Assembly (NCBI GenBank): GCA_041725875.1
Contig: JBGRQB010000046.1
Span: 1-25,372, forward strand
DNA: 25,372 nucleotides
Direction: 5' to 3'
DNA from: JBGRQB01 sp041725875
GTDB lineage: Bacteria; Bacteroidota; Ignavibacteria; Ignavibacteriales; Melioribacteraceae
The notes beneath the pieces are model-generated. The model searched no databases. It saw only the letters and a program-made list of their open reading frames with translations, and had not been told where the DNA came from. Every line of letters begins with the position of its first letter. Within the stretch, counting starts at the first letter, position 1. This document shows positions 1 to 10,547 of this stretch, in pieces. The position numbers and the translations under genes are program-made.

Positions 1-2064
<2,064 letters not shown>

Positions 2065-2260
2065 AAAACTTTTATTAAAAATCGGTTACTCTTGTTTTCT
2101 TACTTTTTATTTCTTTTTGGCTTCATTCCTAAAATACATTAGAAACAAAACCATAATTTGATACTTTAGGTTATTTTTCTTAGTAAATAGTATCTCTACT
2201 ACTACTCTCCAATCTTTCAATGAACTTTTCCTGCCTTCTTCACAAAAAAAAGGCTCTTCG

Positions 2261-2333
2261 TGGAGCTAACCGGGATCGAACCGGTAACCTCTGCCTTGCA
2301 AGGGCAGCGCTCTCCCAATTGAGCTATAGCCCC
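2261..2333 (-). tRNA. tRNA-Ala (anticodon UGC)
   Basis: Minus strand, 73 nt. It folds as a full cloverleaf: acceptor GGGGCTA pairs with TAGCTCC and shows the G3:U70 pair that marks alanine tRNAs. The anticodon loop is CTTGCAA (UGC) and the T loop is TTCGATC. The 3' CCA is not encoded, as the bases after the discriminator A are CGA. It sits in the 16S-23S spacer, as is usual for rrn operons. Confidence 0.97.
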
Positions 2334-2412
2334 CTATTTTTCTTTCCTAGGGGAGGTTACTTTCTTTCTTCCTTATTCTTCCATCAAGCGCTAACACCTC
2401 ACCTGTAAGTTG

Positions 2413-4196
<1,784 letters not shown>

Positions 4197-4383
4197 TATA
4201 TTTTTCAATATTTTTGACGTTTTTTTTATGCTTTCTAGCTATCTACTAAAGTCTTTTTCCAACTTCAGTCACTCATTCTTTCAAAGAACTTTTTCTTACT
4301 TCTTTCATCATCGTTGACTTAGCGTTTCAAGTCGTAATCATTTATATGAACATCATTAACAATCGTAATCAAACGAGCTTCCA
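4197..4383 (-). promoter_or_regulatory. rrn leader with boxA-like element and 16S processing arm
   Basis: Transcribed leader between the most proximal rrn promoter and 16S, with no gene. On the minus strand GTTCTTTGA (4281-4289) resembles the boxA antitermination element of rRNA leaders. It lies between two short segments (4267-4274 and 4292-4301) that can pair with the spacer downstream of 16S. The boxA-like sequence would therefore sit in a loop within the processing stem. Confidence 0.45.
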
Positions 4384-4412
4384 AATATATAACCAGTCTT
4401 ACTTTTTGTCAA
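4384..4412 (-). promoter_or_regulatory. rrn promoter, proximal (P3)
   Basis: On the minus strand a perfect TTGACA (4407-4412), a 17-nt spacer and TATATT (4384-4389), extended to TATATTTG. It lies about 185 nt upstream of 16S. The -10 fits both the sigma-70 consensus and the TAnnTTTG element of Bacteroidota promoters. Confidence 0.8.
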
Positions 4413-4509
4413 GTAAGAAATAAACTTTTTTTTGTTTTTTTCTTACTCTGTAACTGATTTTCTTTTGTTACTTGGTCACTCTGTAAAGAACGTTTTCAAA
4501 CGAGGGTCA

Positions 4510-4538
4510 AACTTAACACTTTCTTTATCTTTTGTCAA
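4510..4538 (-). promoter_or_regulatory. rrn promoter, middle (P2)
   Basis: On the minus strand TTGACA (4533-4538), a 17-nt spacer and TAAGTT (4510-4515), extended to TAAGTTTG. The hexamer alone is weak, but the eight bases match TAnnTTTG, and the -35 and spacing are the same as in the two flanking promoters. Confidence 0.6.
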
Positions 4539-4639
4539 GCAGTTAGTTAACTTTTTTACTTTTTATTTTAGCTTTTGGTTAACCAGCCAAACCCAATGTT
4601 TTCAACACTTTTAGAACGTTTCTCTTTTTGAGAAGGCCA

Positions 4640-4668
4640 AATATATACCCTTTTTTATCCTTTGTCAA
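4640..4668 (-). promoter_or_regulatory. rrn promoter, distal (P1)
   Basis: On the minus strand a perfect TTGACA (4663-4668), a 17-nt spacer and TATATT (4640-4645), again extended to TATATTTG. About 440 nt upstream of 16S. It shares TTGACA, spacer length and TATATTTGG with the proximal promoter. Confidence 0.8.
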
Positions 4669-4762
4669 GAATTATTTCACTAATTGCTTTACTAAAAACA
4701 GTGTGACATATCTCCCCAATCTATAATAATATACATTTTCTTTTTTGTTTTAAATTTATTTT

Positions 4763-4791
4763 TTGTAGCTTTGAAACCGAATGATTATATA
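4763..4791 (+). promoter_or_regulatory. candidate promoter for the small protein gene
   Basis: TTGTAG (4763-4768), 17-nt spacer, TATATA (4786-4791) on the plus strand, giving a start near 4798 and a leader of about 160 nt. An overlapping TAGCTTTG (4766-4773) could be an alternative -10 of the TAnnTTTG type. The stretch 4670-4960 between the divergent rrn promoters and this gene holds no other feature that I see. Confidence 0.3.
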
Positions 4792-4960
4792 ATTAATAGT
4801 TGCTAAATTTAAAGAGATTTTTTTGTGCATTGATCTTCTAAAAGTAATTTTTGAAATTTACGCAACTTCATTTTTATTAATACAAAATTTCAGGAGGCAA
4901 TCTGATTATACTTGCTACTTTCATTCTAAGTATTTATTAAATGTAAGAAGGGATAGCAAT

Positions 4961-5212
4961 ATGGAAAATATCAATGAGGTTAAAATTTTAAATCCTTTGG
5001 CAGAACTAATCAGTGATGAAGTATATAATTTATTAAACAGCCAGGGCTTAATTAACGAAAAATCCGTTCGTAATTACCAAATAAGAAGAAAATTTAGATC
5101 CATGCGCGTTCGTAAAGTTAGTGCAACGGAAGCGTTAGATTCATTGCAATGTGAATATCCTTATCTTCAGTTTGATACAATCAGGAAAATTGTTTATCAC
5201 GCACAGCGATAA
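4961..5212 (+). CDS. small conserved-looking protein of unknown function (83 aa)
   Basis: I do not recognise this family. The frame is open from a TTG at 4823, but I chose ATG 4961: it has AGAAGGGA just upstream, and the 46 residues before it look like translated AT-rich non-coding DNA. The protein has an acidic, leucine-rich N-terminal half and a basic middle (YQIRRKFRSMRVRKV). Its C-terminal segment (about residues 55-83) could form a helix-turn-helix. The helical, basic character would suit a small nucleic-acid-binding protein, but that is inference. It lies divergently from the rrn promoters and is followed after 6 nt by a strong promoter and then an intrinsic terminator. Confidence 0.6.
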   Translation: MENINEVKILNPLAELISDEVYNLLNSQGLINEKSVRNYQIRRKFRSMRVRKVSATEALDSLQCEYPYLQFDTIRKIVYHAQR

Positions 5213-5218
5213 ATATTC

Positions 5219-5247
5219 TTGACAAACTGAATAAGTTACACTATATT
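5219..5247 (+). promoter_or_regulatory. strong promoter just downstream of the small protein gene
   Basis: Perfect TTGACA (5219-5224), 17-nt spacer and TATATT (5242-5247). Predicted start near 5254, exactly at the base of the first hairpin. It is the only convincing promoter between the small gene (ends 5212) and the DUF3098 gene (starts 5346). Confidence 0.7.
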
Positions 5248-5253
5248 GTATTA

Positions 5254-5322
5254 CCAAATAAAGCTGATTGGCTTTATTTGTTCCTTCGCCCAGTGTACCC
5301 CCCCAACACTGGGCTTTTTTTT
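5254..5322 (+). ncRNA. candidate two-hairpin small RNA or attenuated leader
   Basis: From the predicted start near 5254 the transcript begins with a perfect 10-bp hairpin (5255-5264 with 5271-5280, loop TGATTG). A 7-nt linker and a second perfect 9-bp hairpin follow (5288-5296 with 5306-5314). The loop of the second is ACCCCCCCA, and eight T residues follow. The product would be about 69 nt. It could be a stand-alone small RNA with a C-rich loop, or the leader of the DUF3098-vertex-dprA operon with terminator read-through as control. I cannot assign a known RNA family. Confidence 0.45.
5288..5322 (+). terminator. intrinsic terminator with C7 loop
   Basis: Stem GCCCAGTGT / ACACTGGGC, 9-nt loop with seven consecutive C, followed by T8. 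It would end both the small protein transcript and the short transcript from the promoter at 5219. It lies only 23 nt before the DUF3098 start codon. Confidence 0.85.
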
Positions 5323-5345
5323 GAATAAAATTATTGTAGGTTAAA

Positions 5346-5606
5346 ATGGCCAAGTTTCAAAAAAAACATAGCAAAAGCGTTAAGGAATCACCATTTCAAA
5401 TTATATGGGAAAAGAATAACTGGTTATTATTTGGTGCCGGTATTGTGCTTTTAATTGTAGGATATTTTATAATGGCAGGCGGTAGCTTTTTAGATGCAAA
5501 TTCTCTAACTGTTTCTCCATTAATTCTGCTGGTTGCCTATTTAATCATCTTTCCTTTAGCAATTTTGAAAAAAGCAAAAAAAAACGCTACTCACCATCTT
5601 AGCTAG
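5346..5606 (+). CDS. DUF3098-like small membrane protein
   Basis: 86 aa. A basic N-terminus (about 1-20) is followed by two predicted membrane helices (about 27-44 and 57-74) joined by a short Gly/Ser/Asn-containing loop, and then a lysine-rich tail. Length and pattern (NWLLFGAGIVLLIVGYFIM, then G-G-S in the loop, then KKAKK) match DUF3098, known from Bacteroidota and relatives; its function is unknown. Start ATG 5346 has only a weak Shine-Dalgarno (TAGG). The last codons overlap the putative beginning of the vertex gene by 11 nt, and a run of nine A lies near the end (5576-5584). Confidence 0.7.
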   Translation: MAKFQKKHSKSVKESPFQIIWEKNNWLLFGAGIVLLIVGYFIMAGGSFLDANSLTVSPLILLVAYLIIFPLAILKKAKKNATHHLS

Positions 5607-5868
5607 AGTTAAAGGAAATATCGTTTCAACACTTAAAGATGAACATCTTAAAAGCCATAAGCTTATGTTAATTCACCCTATTGATTTAAATGGTGAATTA
5701 GTTGGCGATAAAGATGTAATTGCAATCGATTTAATCGATTCAGGTATTGGCGATATGGTTATTGTAACTCAGGAGGGGGATGCAGTACAACAAATTTTAG
5801 GGCATGGCGATGCGCCTGTGCATACAATAATAGTTGGTATTGTTGATGCACTTTCTATCGAAAACTAA
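5596..5868 (+). CDS. EutN/CcmL-type BMC vertex (pentamer) protein, non-canonical start
   Basis: The frame encodes about 90 residues that match the EutN/CcmL/PduN family throughout. It begins LARVKGNIVSTLKD, where family members begin M-x-LARV. It continues with HKLMLIHPIDLNGE and AIDLIDSGIGDMVIV, and ends in the hallmark DAPVHTIIVGIVDAL. The family forms pentamers that cap the vertices of bacterial microcompartments; PduN is 91 and EutN 95 residues. No ATG, GTG or TTG exists between the in-frame TGA at 5566 and the conserved LARV. The nearest ATG (5665) would delete the first beta strands. ATC at 5596 gives the right length. It lacks a Shine-Dalgarno but overlaps the upstream stop, so coupled re-initiation is possible. 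A frameshift at the A9 run or loss of the start codon are alternatives. Family assignment is firm, the start is not. Confidence 0.8.
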   Translation: MLARVKGNIVSTLKDEHLKSHKLMLIHPIDLNGELVGDKDVIAIDLIDSGIGDMVIVTQEGDAVQQILGHGDAPVHTIIVGIVDALSIEN

Positions 5869-5880
5869 AACTGTAATCTA

Positions 5881-7005
5881 TTGGGAAATAATTTTAAGAG
5901 TTTTCTTCGATTAAAACTTTTAAGTTCAATTGAAGGAATAGGGCTAAAAACTATTAACGTTTTGTTATCAGAGTTTAAAACTATTGATGCACTGATTAAC
6001 GCAGGCACAGGAAGAATTATGTCCGTACCTGAACTCACTCCACTTGCCGCAAAAAAGATTTCAAACTTTAATTTCGAAAATAAACAGCTTGTTGCAACTT
6101 ATACCGATTTATATGAAAAAACACTTTCACTCGGAATAAATGTAGTTACTTATTACAGCAACAATTACCCTGCACAACTCAAAAATATTTACGATCCTCC
6201 GCTTGTGCTTTACACTCTTGGAAATTACGATCTCGATTATAGCAATTCCGTTTCAATAGTTGGAACCAGAAACAATACTGTTTACGGGAAAATTCAGACT
6301 GAACAAATAACAAAAGAATTAGTCGCAAACAATATTACTATCATTAGCGGAATGGCAAAAGGAATTGATACTATTGCCCATAAAACCGCTCTTCAATATT
6401 CAGGAAATACTGCGGCAGTTATTGGTTCCGGACTTGATATTATTTATCCTTCTGAAAATAAAAAACTGTTTGCCGATATAAAAAATAACGGACTCATAAT
6501 TTCTGAATTCGATCTTGGTGCTAAACCTGATGCAGGAAACTTTCCAAAACGCAACAGAATCATCTCAGCGCTCTCTTTGGGGACTGTTGTTATAGAAACT
6601 CGAAAAAAAGGAGGAGCTCTTCACACAGCAAATCTGGCACTTGAGCAGGGAAAAGAAGTTTTTGCTGTTCCCGGCAATATCGGAAGTATCAACAGTGAAG
6701 GAACCAACCAGCTGATTCAAAACGGTTCAGCAAAACTTGTTACAAATGCTAAAGATATTTTAGTGGAAATAGATTCTTCTTATAAAGAGAAAAAGTCAGC
6801 AAGACCAAAACCGGAAATTGCTTTATCATTTTTTGAGCAAAAGATATTTGATATTCTTGAGTTTGATTTTCAGCATATTGATAAAATCGCAGTCACAACA
6901 GGTTTATCGGTTCAGGATTGTTTAACAAATTTATTGTTACTTGAAATGAAAGGACTTGTAACTCAACTGCCGGGAAAAAATTTCAGAAAAACTAGTAACG
7001 TTTAA
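5881..7005 (+). CDS. dprA: DNA processing protein DprA (Smf)
   Basis: 374 aa. DprA binds single-stranded DNA entering during natural transformation and loads RecA. An N-terminal helix-hairpin-helix-like region (about 10-60) is followed by the Rossmann-like DprA domain: SIVGTR 125-130, SGMAKGID 156-163, FPKRNRIISALS from 221, and KKGGALHTA 242-250. A winged-helix domain fills about 316-370. The start is TTG 5881 by extent of homology; no good Shine-Dalgarno is visible. It begins 12 nt after the vertex gene and so likely shares its transcript. Its 3' end overlaps the convergent rarA gene by 14 nt. Confidence 0.95.
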   Translation: MGNNFKSFLRLKLLSSIEGIGLKTINVLLSEFKTIDALINAGTGRIMSVPELTPLAAKKISNFNFENKQLVATYTDLYEKTLSLGINVVTYYSNNYPAQLKNIYDPPLVLYTLGNYDLDYSNSVSIVGTRNNTVYGKIQTEQITKELVANNITIISGMAKGIDTIAHKTALQYSGNTAAVIGSGLDIIYPSENKKLFADIKNNGLIISEFDLGAKPDAGNFPKRNRIISALSLGTVVIETRKKGGALHTANLALEQGKEVFAVPGNIGSINSEGTNQLIQNGSAKLVTNAKDILVEIDSSYKEKKSARPKPEIALSFFEQKIFDILEFDFQHIDKIAVTTGLSVQDCLTNLLLLEMKGLVTQLPGKNFRKTSNV

Positions 7006-8281
7006 GTTTTTTCCAAAACGCACTTAATCTTTCCCTAATCGATTTTTCCAATCCGTTATTTGTTGGATGATAATATTGCACCGGTTTCATTTCTTTTGGG
7101 AAATAATTTTCTTCAACAAAATTACCCGGAAAATCATGCGGATATTTGTAATCATCACCGTAACCAATTTCTTTCATTAGTTTTGTAGGAGCGTTGCGCA
7201 AATGTAACGGAACCGGATATAACTTTCTCGCTTTAACATCTGTCTGAGCTTTATTAATAGCCATATAAGCAGCATTACTTTTAGGACAAGAAGCAATATA
7301 AGTTACACATTGCGCTAAAATAATCCGTCCTTCTGGCATTCCAATTTTTTCTATCGAACTAAAAGTGGCTTCGGCAATAAGCAGTGCATTTGGAGAAGCA
7401 TTTCCAACATCTTCGGATGCAAGTATTATTAACCGTCTCGCAATAAAGAGCGGATCTTCCCCGCCTTCAATCATTCTAGCCATCCAATAAAGTGCTGCAT
7501 CCGGATCACTGCCTCGTATACTTTTAATGAAAGCGGAGATCACATTGTAATGCTCTTCTCCTCCCTTATCGTAAATAATATTTTTCTTCTGAACAACATT
7601 TTCCAAGACTTCTTTAGAAAGTTCGATAGTTTCTTTATCAAGTTCCTGTAAAACAGCTGCTTCAAAAACATTAATAAGTGTACGTGCATCACCGCCGGAA
7701 ATGTAAAACAGAAAATCTCTGTCAATAACACTGATATTCAGCGATTTGATAAATTCGTCAGCAGTAAGACATCTGTCAACAATCTGATTTAACTGCTCAA
7801 CGCCAAGTTCTTCAAGAGAGAAAATTCGTACTCTTGATCTGAGAGCGGGAATTACTTCAAATGAAGGATTTTCAGTTGTTGCACCAATTAAAATAATTTC
7901 TCCGGCTTCAACCGAAGAAAGCAAAGCATCTTGTTGTGCTTTATTAAAGCGGTGAATCTCATCTATGAACAAAATTGTTCTTTTATTCATAGAAAGATTT
8001 TGCCTTGCAATGTCAATTACTTCGCGAACATTTTTAACACCGGAGGAAACCGCGTTAAGCTTAAAGAATTCCGATTTTGTATTTTCAGAAATAATTCTGG
8101 CAATTGTTGTTTTTCCTGTTCCCGGCGGACCCCACAAAATAAATGATGAAATACTGTCATTTTCAATCATCTTGCGGAGAGGTTTATTTTCTCCGATAAG
8201 ATTATTTTGACCGAAAAAAAACTCCAGATCACTCGGGCGAATTCTTTCTGCTAACGGAATATTTGGTATTTCGAATTTCAA
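6992..8281 (-). CDS. rarA: replication-associated recombination protein RarA (MgsA), AAA+ ATPase
   Basis: 429 aa, the usual length. Walker A GPPGTGKT 51-58, Walker B FIDEIH 105-110 and sensor-1 region GATTEN 133-138 are intact, followed by the RarA tetramerisation region. Members act at stalled replication forks. RARP-type residues before Walker A are partly changed (AERIRPSDLEFFFGQ). The start codon is TTG (8279-8281), directly after the stop of the FtsB-like gene, with AAGGA inside the end of that gene as ribosome binding site, suggesting translational coupling. The end overlaps dprA tail to tail. Confidence 0.95.
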   Translation of the reverse strand: MKFEIPNIPLAERIRPSDLEFFFGQNNLIGENKPLRKMIENDSISSFILWGPPGTGKTTIARIISENTKSEFFKLNAVSSGVKNVREVIDIARQNLSMNKRTILFIDEIHRFNKAQQDALLSSVEAGEIILIGATTENPSFEVIPALRSRVRIFSLEELGVEQLNQIVDRCLTADEFIKSLNISVIDRDFLFYISGGDARTLINVFEAAVLQELDKETIELSKEVLENVVQKKNIIYDKGGEEHYNVISAFIKSIRGSDPDAALYWMARMIEGGEDPLFIARRLIILASEDVGNASPNALLIAEATFSSIEKIGMPEGRIILAQCVTYIASCPKSNAAYMAINKAQTDVKARKLYPVPLHLRNAPTKLMKEIGYGDDYKYPHDFPGNFVEENYFPKEMKPVQYYHPTNNGLEKSIRERLSAFWKKLKRY

Positions 8282-8563
8282 CTATTTTTCCTTGATCTGA
8301 ATTAATTTTTCATTCTTGAGTTTCATATAATATTTTTTGCGGGCAATTTTTTCGAGTTTTATCGGATCGTTTTTTAACGAATCAATCTCTTTTTCCAATC
8401 TGGCAATTTTCTCATCAATTTTTTCAATCTCAGATTCAATTGCTTCTACTTCACTTTTCAGACTCAAATATTGAATCAGTCCGTCGTCATTAAAAACAAG
8501 ATAAAGTGAAAGAATACCAATCACACCGAGAAACAGATATAATTTAAGAGATCGTTTATTCAT
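8282..8563 (-). CDS. FtsB/DivIC-like septum formation initiator
   Basis: 93 aa. A short cytoplasmic N-terminus and one membrane helix (about 8-24) precede a coiled coil (about 34-65) rich in Glu, Lys and Ile. The segment LKNDPIKLEKIARKKYYM matches the conserved end of FtsB/DivIC proteins, where 'DP..LE..AR..Y.M' is the family signature. These bitopic proteins link early and late divisome parts. The gene overlaps ddl by 8 nt at its start and abuts rarA, so it is inside an operon. FtsB versus DivIC naming cannot be decided from sequence alone. Confidence 0.85.
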   Translation of the reverse strand: MNKRSLKLYLFLGVIGILSLYLVFNDDGLIQYLSLKSEVEAIESEIEKIDEKIARLEKEIDSLKNDPIKLEKIARKKYYMKLKNEKLIQIKEK

Positions 8564-9560
8564 CTTTTAATGCCAGTTGTATTATTTCATCAATTAGCGA
8601 AACAAAACTTATTCCGATATGTGCCGCTGCTTTAGGCACAAGACTATGAGATGTCATTCCGGGCAGTGTGTTTATTTCAAGACAAAAATATTCGTTTTTT
8701 TCATTCATCAAAAAATCGATTCTTGCATAATTGCTGCATCCGACAGCATTAAAAGCCTTCATAGCGTCCTGCTGCATTTTTACAGCCACTTCAGAATCTA
8801 TCTCTGCCGGAACCTGATATTCACTCATACCATCAGTATATTTGCATTCGTAATCGTAATATTCATTTTTTGGTTTTATTTCCAGTACAGGTAAAATTTT
8901 GTTACCCAAAACTCCTACTGTCAATTCTCTGCCAGCTACAAATTGTTCAACAATTGCTTCGTCACAATATTTAAATACCAACTCTAAAGCTTGTTGTAAT
9001 TCTGAAATTGAATTGCAGATTGAAAGTCCGACAGAAGAACCGCCGCGATTCGGTTTTACAATAAAAGGAACGCCTGTTACAGTAGAAACTTTTTGTCCCG
9101 ATTCATTCAAATCAAAATTTGATTTTTTTACAGTAAACCAGTTTGCAGTCGGAACATTATTTTCTTTGAGATGAATTTTTGTTTTTGATTTATCCATTGC
9201 AAGAGCACTGGCCAAAACTCCGGAACCTGTATATTTTATATTTCTCATTTCCAGCAATGACTGAATTCTGCCATCTTCTCCCCAGTCGCCATGCAATCCT
9301 AAAAACACAAGATCGATATCATTAAGCAGCTCGGAAGTAAGTGCTTCAAACATATTGCTAACAGATTTTTCAGTATAATCTTCCTGCTTGAAAAAATCTT
9401 CAGGGTTTTTCGGCTGGTTTAATCCGTAGCCCGGATCAATTATTTTTGCATCATAGCCAAGCTCAAGAAGTGCTTTGTAAATAGCCTGACTGCTCTCTTT
9501 TGAAACAGCGCTTTCAGGAGAAACCCCTCCTACCAGCAACGCAATTTTTATTTTATTCAT
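8556..9560 (-). CDS. ddl: D-alanine--D-alanine ligase
   Basis: 334 aa ATP-grasp enzyme that makes D-Ala-D-Ala for peptidoglycan precursors. The motif LHGDWGEDG (89-97), the ATP-grasp loop KPNRGGSSVG (169-178), ARIDF (279-283) and EINTLPGMTSHSLVPKAA (295-312) are all present and place it in the Ddl family. The N-terminal substrate loop reads GGVSPESAVS instead of the common GG-S-E-x-E-V-S, but keeps the key glutamate (E16). It overlaps the FtsB-like gene and starts 3 nt after the oxidoreductase gene, so these are probably co-transcribed. Confidence 0.95.
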   Translation of the reverse strand: MNKIKIALLVGGVSPESAVSKESSQAIYKALLELGYDAKIIDPGYGLNQPKNPEDFFKQEDYTEKSVSNMFEALTSELLNDIDLVFLGLHGDWGEDGRIQSLLEMRNIKYTGSGVLASALAMDKSKTKIHLKENNVPTANWFTVKKSNFDLNESGQKVSTVTGVPFIVKPNRGGSSVGLSICNSISELQQALELVFKYCDEAIVEQFVAGRELTVGVLGNKILPVLEIKPKNEYYDYECKYTDGMSEYQVPAEIDSEVAVKMQQDAMKAFNAVGCSNYARIDFLMNEKNEYFCLEINTLPGMTSHSLVPKAAAHIGISFVSLIDEIIQLALKDE

Positions 9561-9563
9561 AAA

Positions 9564-10538
9564 TTACTTTTTTATCAATTTTTCCATTAGACGTAAATTA
9601 ATCAATCCATCTTCTCCGCTGACTACCATTGCTTCCTGTTTAGCGAATCTTTTTTGAAATTCTTTTAACTGGAACAATTGTGCGTTAACTCTTCTTCTAA
9701 AAGTTTTTTTAGCACCGCCGGGAAGATTTAATATTAATCTGGCTGAACCATTTCTGTTTCCAAATAAATCTTCTATGCAGACACTTCCTTTGTGTCCGAT
9801 AACTTCAATTCTGTTAAATGCTTTAACCGCATCGTAGGAAACCTGAAAATATCCATATCCGCTTTTATCAAACTTTACAATTCCGTTTGAAAAATCTTCA
9901 ATGCTGCTGTTATAAACTATATTATCACAAAAGCCTTTGATATCATCAATTTCACCGCCGAGATAACGAAATAAATCAATGATATGAGTTGCAAGATCAA
10001 ATGCAGCTCCGCGATCGGCAAAAGATTCATCCGGAGTTTGATTAACATTAAACGATCCGTAGATTGAAACTATTGGTCCGAGATAATCATTTGTAATCAG
10101 CTCTTTAATTTTTTTGATAAGAGGATGTGATCTGAATTTATAATTTATTGTAAGAATTACATTATTGTTTTTACAAGTTTCAACCATTTCCGCTGCTTGC
10201 TTGGAAGTAACAGCCAATGGTTTTTCACACAAAATATGTTTACCGGCTTTTGCTGCCTGAATTACCTGAAGATAATGTTCAGGATTGGAACTGGAAATAT
10301 AAAGTACATCAAAATTGCTTTGCAAAAATTCTTCAAAATCTGAAAACGCATTTGCAGCGGAAAATTTTTCAGCAATAAACTTTGCTCTTTCCTGACTTTT
10401 ACTGTAAACCGATGTGAGTTTACTTTTTTTCAGAATTTCCAGCGCAGGCAAAAAAGAATTCTCAAGATATTTACCGCAACCGGCAACACCCCATTTGATT
10501 TTATTTCTCTTTAATGAAATACGTGTTTTATTAATCAT
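9564..10538 (-). CDS. Gfo/Idh/MocA family oxidoreductase
   Basis: 324 aa. N-terminal Rossmann fold with GVAGCGKY (17-24) as the dinucleotide-binding turn and the family signature EKPLAV (105-110). A C-terminal alpha/beta domain has DLATHIIDLFRYLGG (181-195), whose histidine corresponds to the usual catalytic residue. Members oxidise or reduce sugars and cyclitols with NAD(P). The substrate cannot be read from the sequence. Its place between metF and ddl does not identify a pathway. It is 9 nt downstream of metF and 3 nt upstream of ddl. Confidence 0.88.
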   Translation of the reverse strand: MINKTRISLKRNKIKWGVAGCGKYLENSFLPALEILKKSKLTSVYSKSQERAKFIAEKFSAANAFSDFEEFLQSNFDVLYISSSNPEHYLQVIQAAKAGKHILCEKPLAVTSKQAAEMVETCKNNNVILTINYKFRSHPLIKKIKELITNDYLGPIVSIYGSFNVNQTPDESFADRGAAFDLATHIIDLFRYLGGEIDDIKGFCDNIVYNSSIEDFSNGIVKFDKSGYGYFQVSYDAVKAFNRIEVIGHKGSVCIEDLFGNRNGSARLILNLPGGAKKTFRRRVNAQLFQLKEFQKRFAKQEAMVVSGEDGLINLRLMEKLIKK

Positions 10539-10547
10539 TATAAACTC

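Noticed and set aside
4823..4960. 46-residue N-terminal extension of the small unknown protein from TTG 4823
   Set aside because: No ribosome binding site, composition like translated AT-rich spacer, and a well-placed ATG with AGAAGGGA at 4961.
5665..5868. Vertex gene starting at ATG 5665
   Set aside because: The same frame encodes clear family-conserved residues upstream (LARVKGNIVSTLKD), so this ATG is internal and would remove the first strands of the fold.
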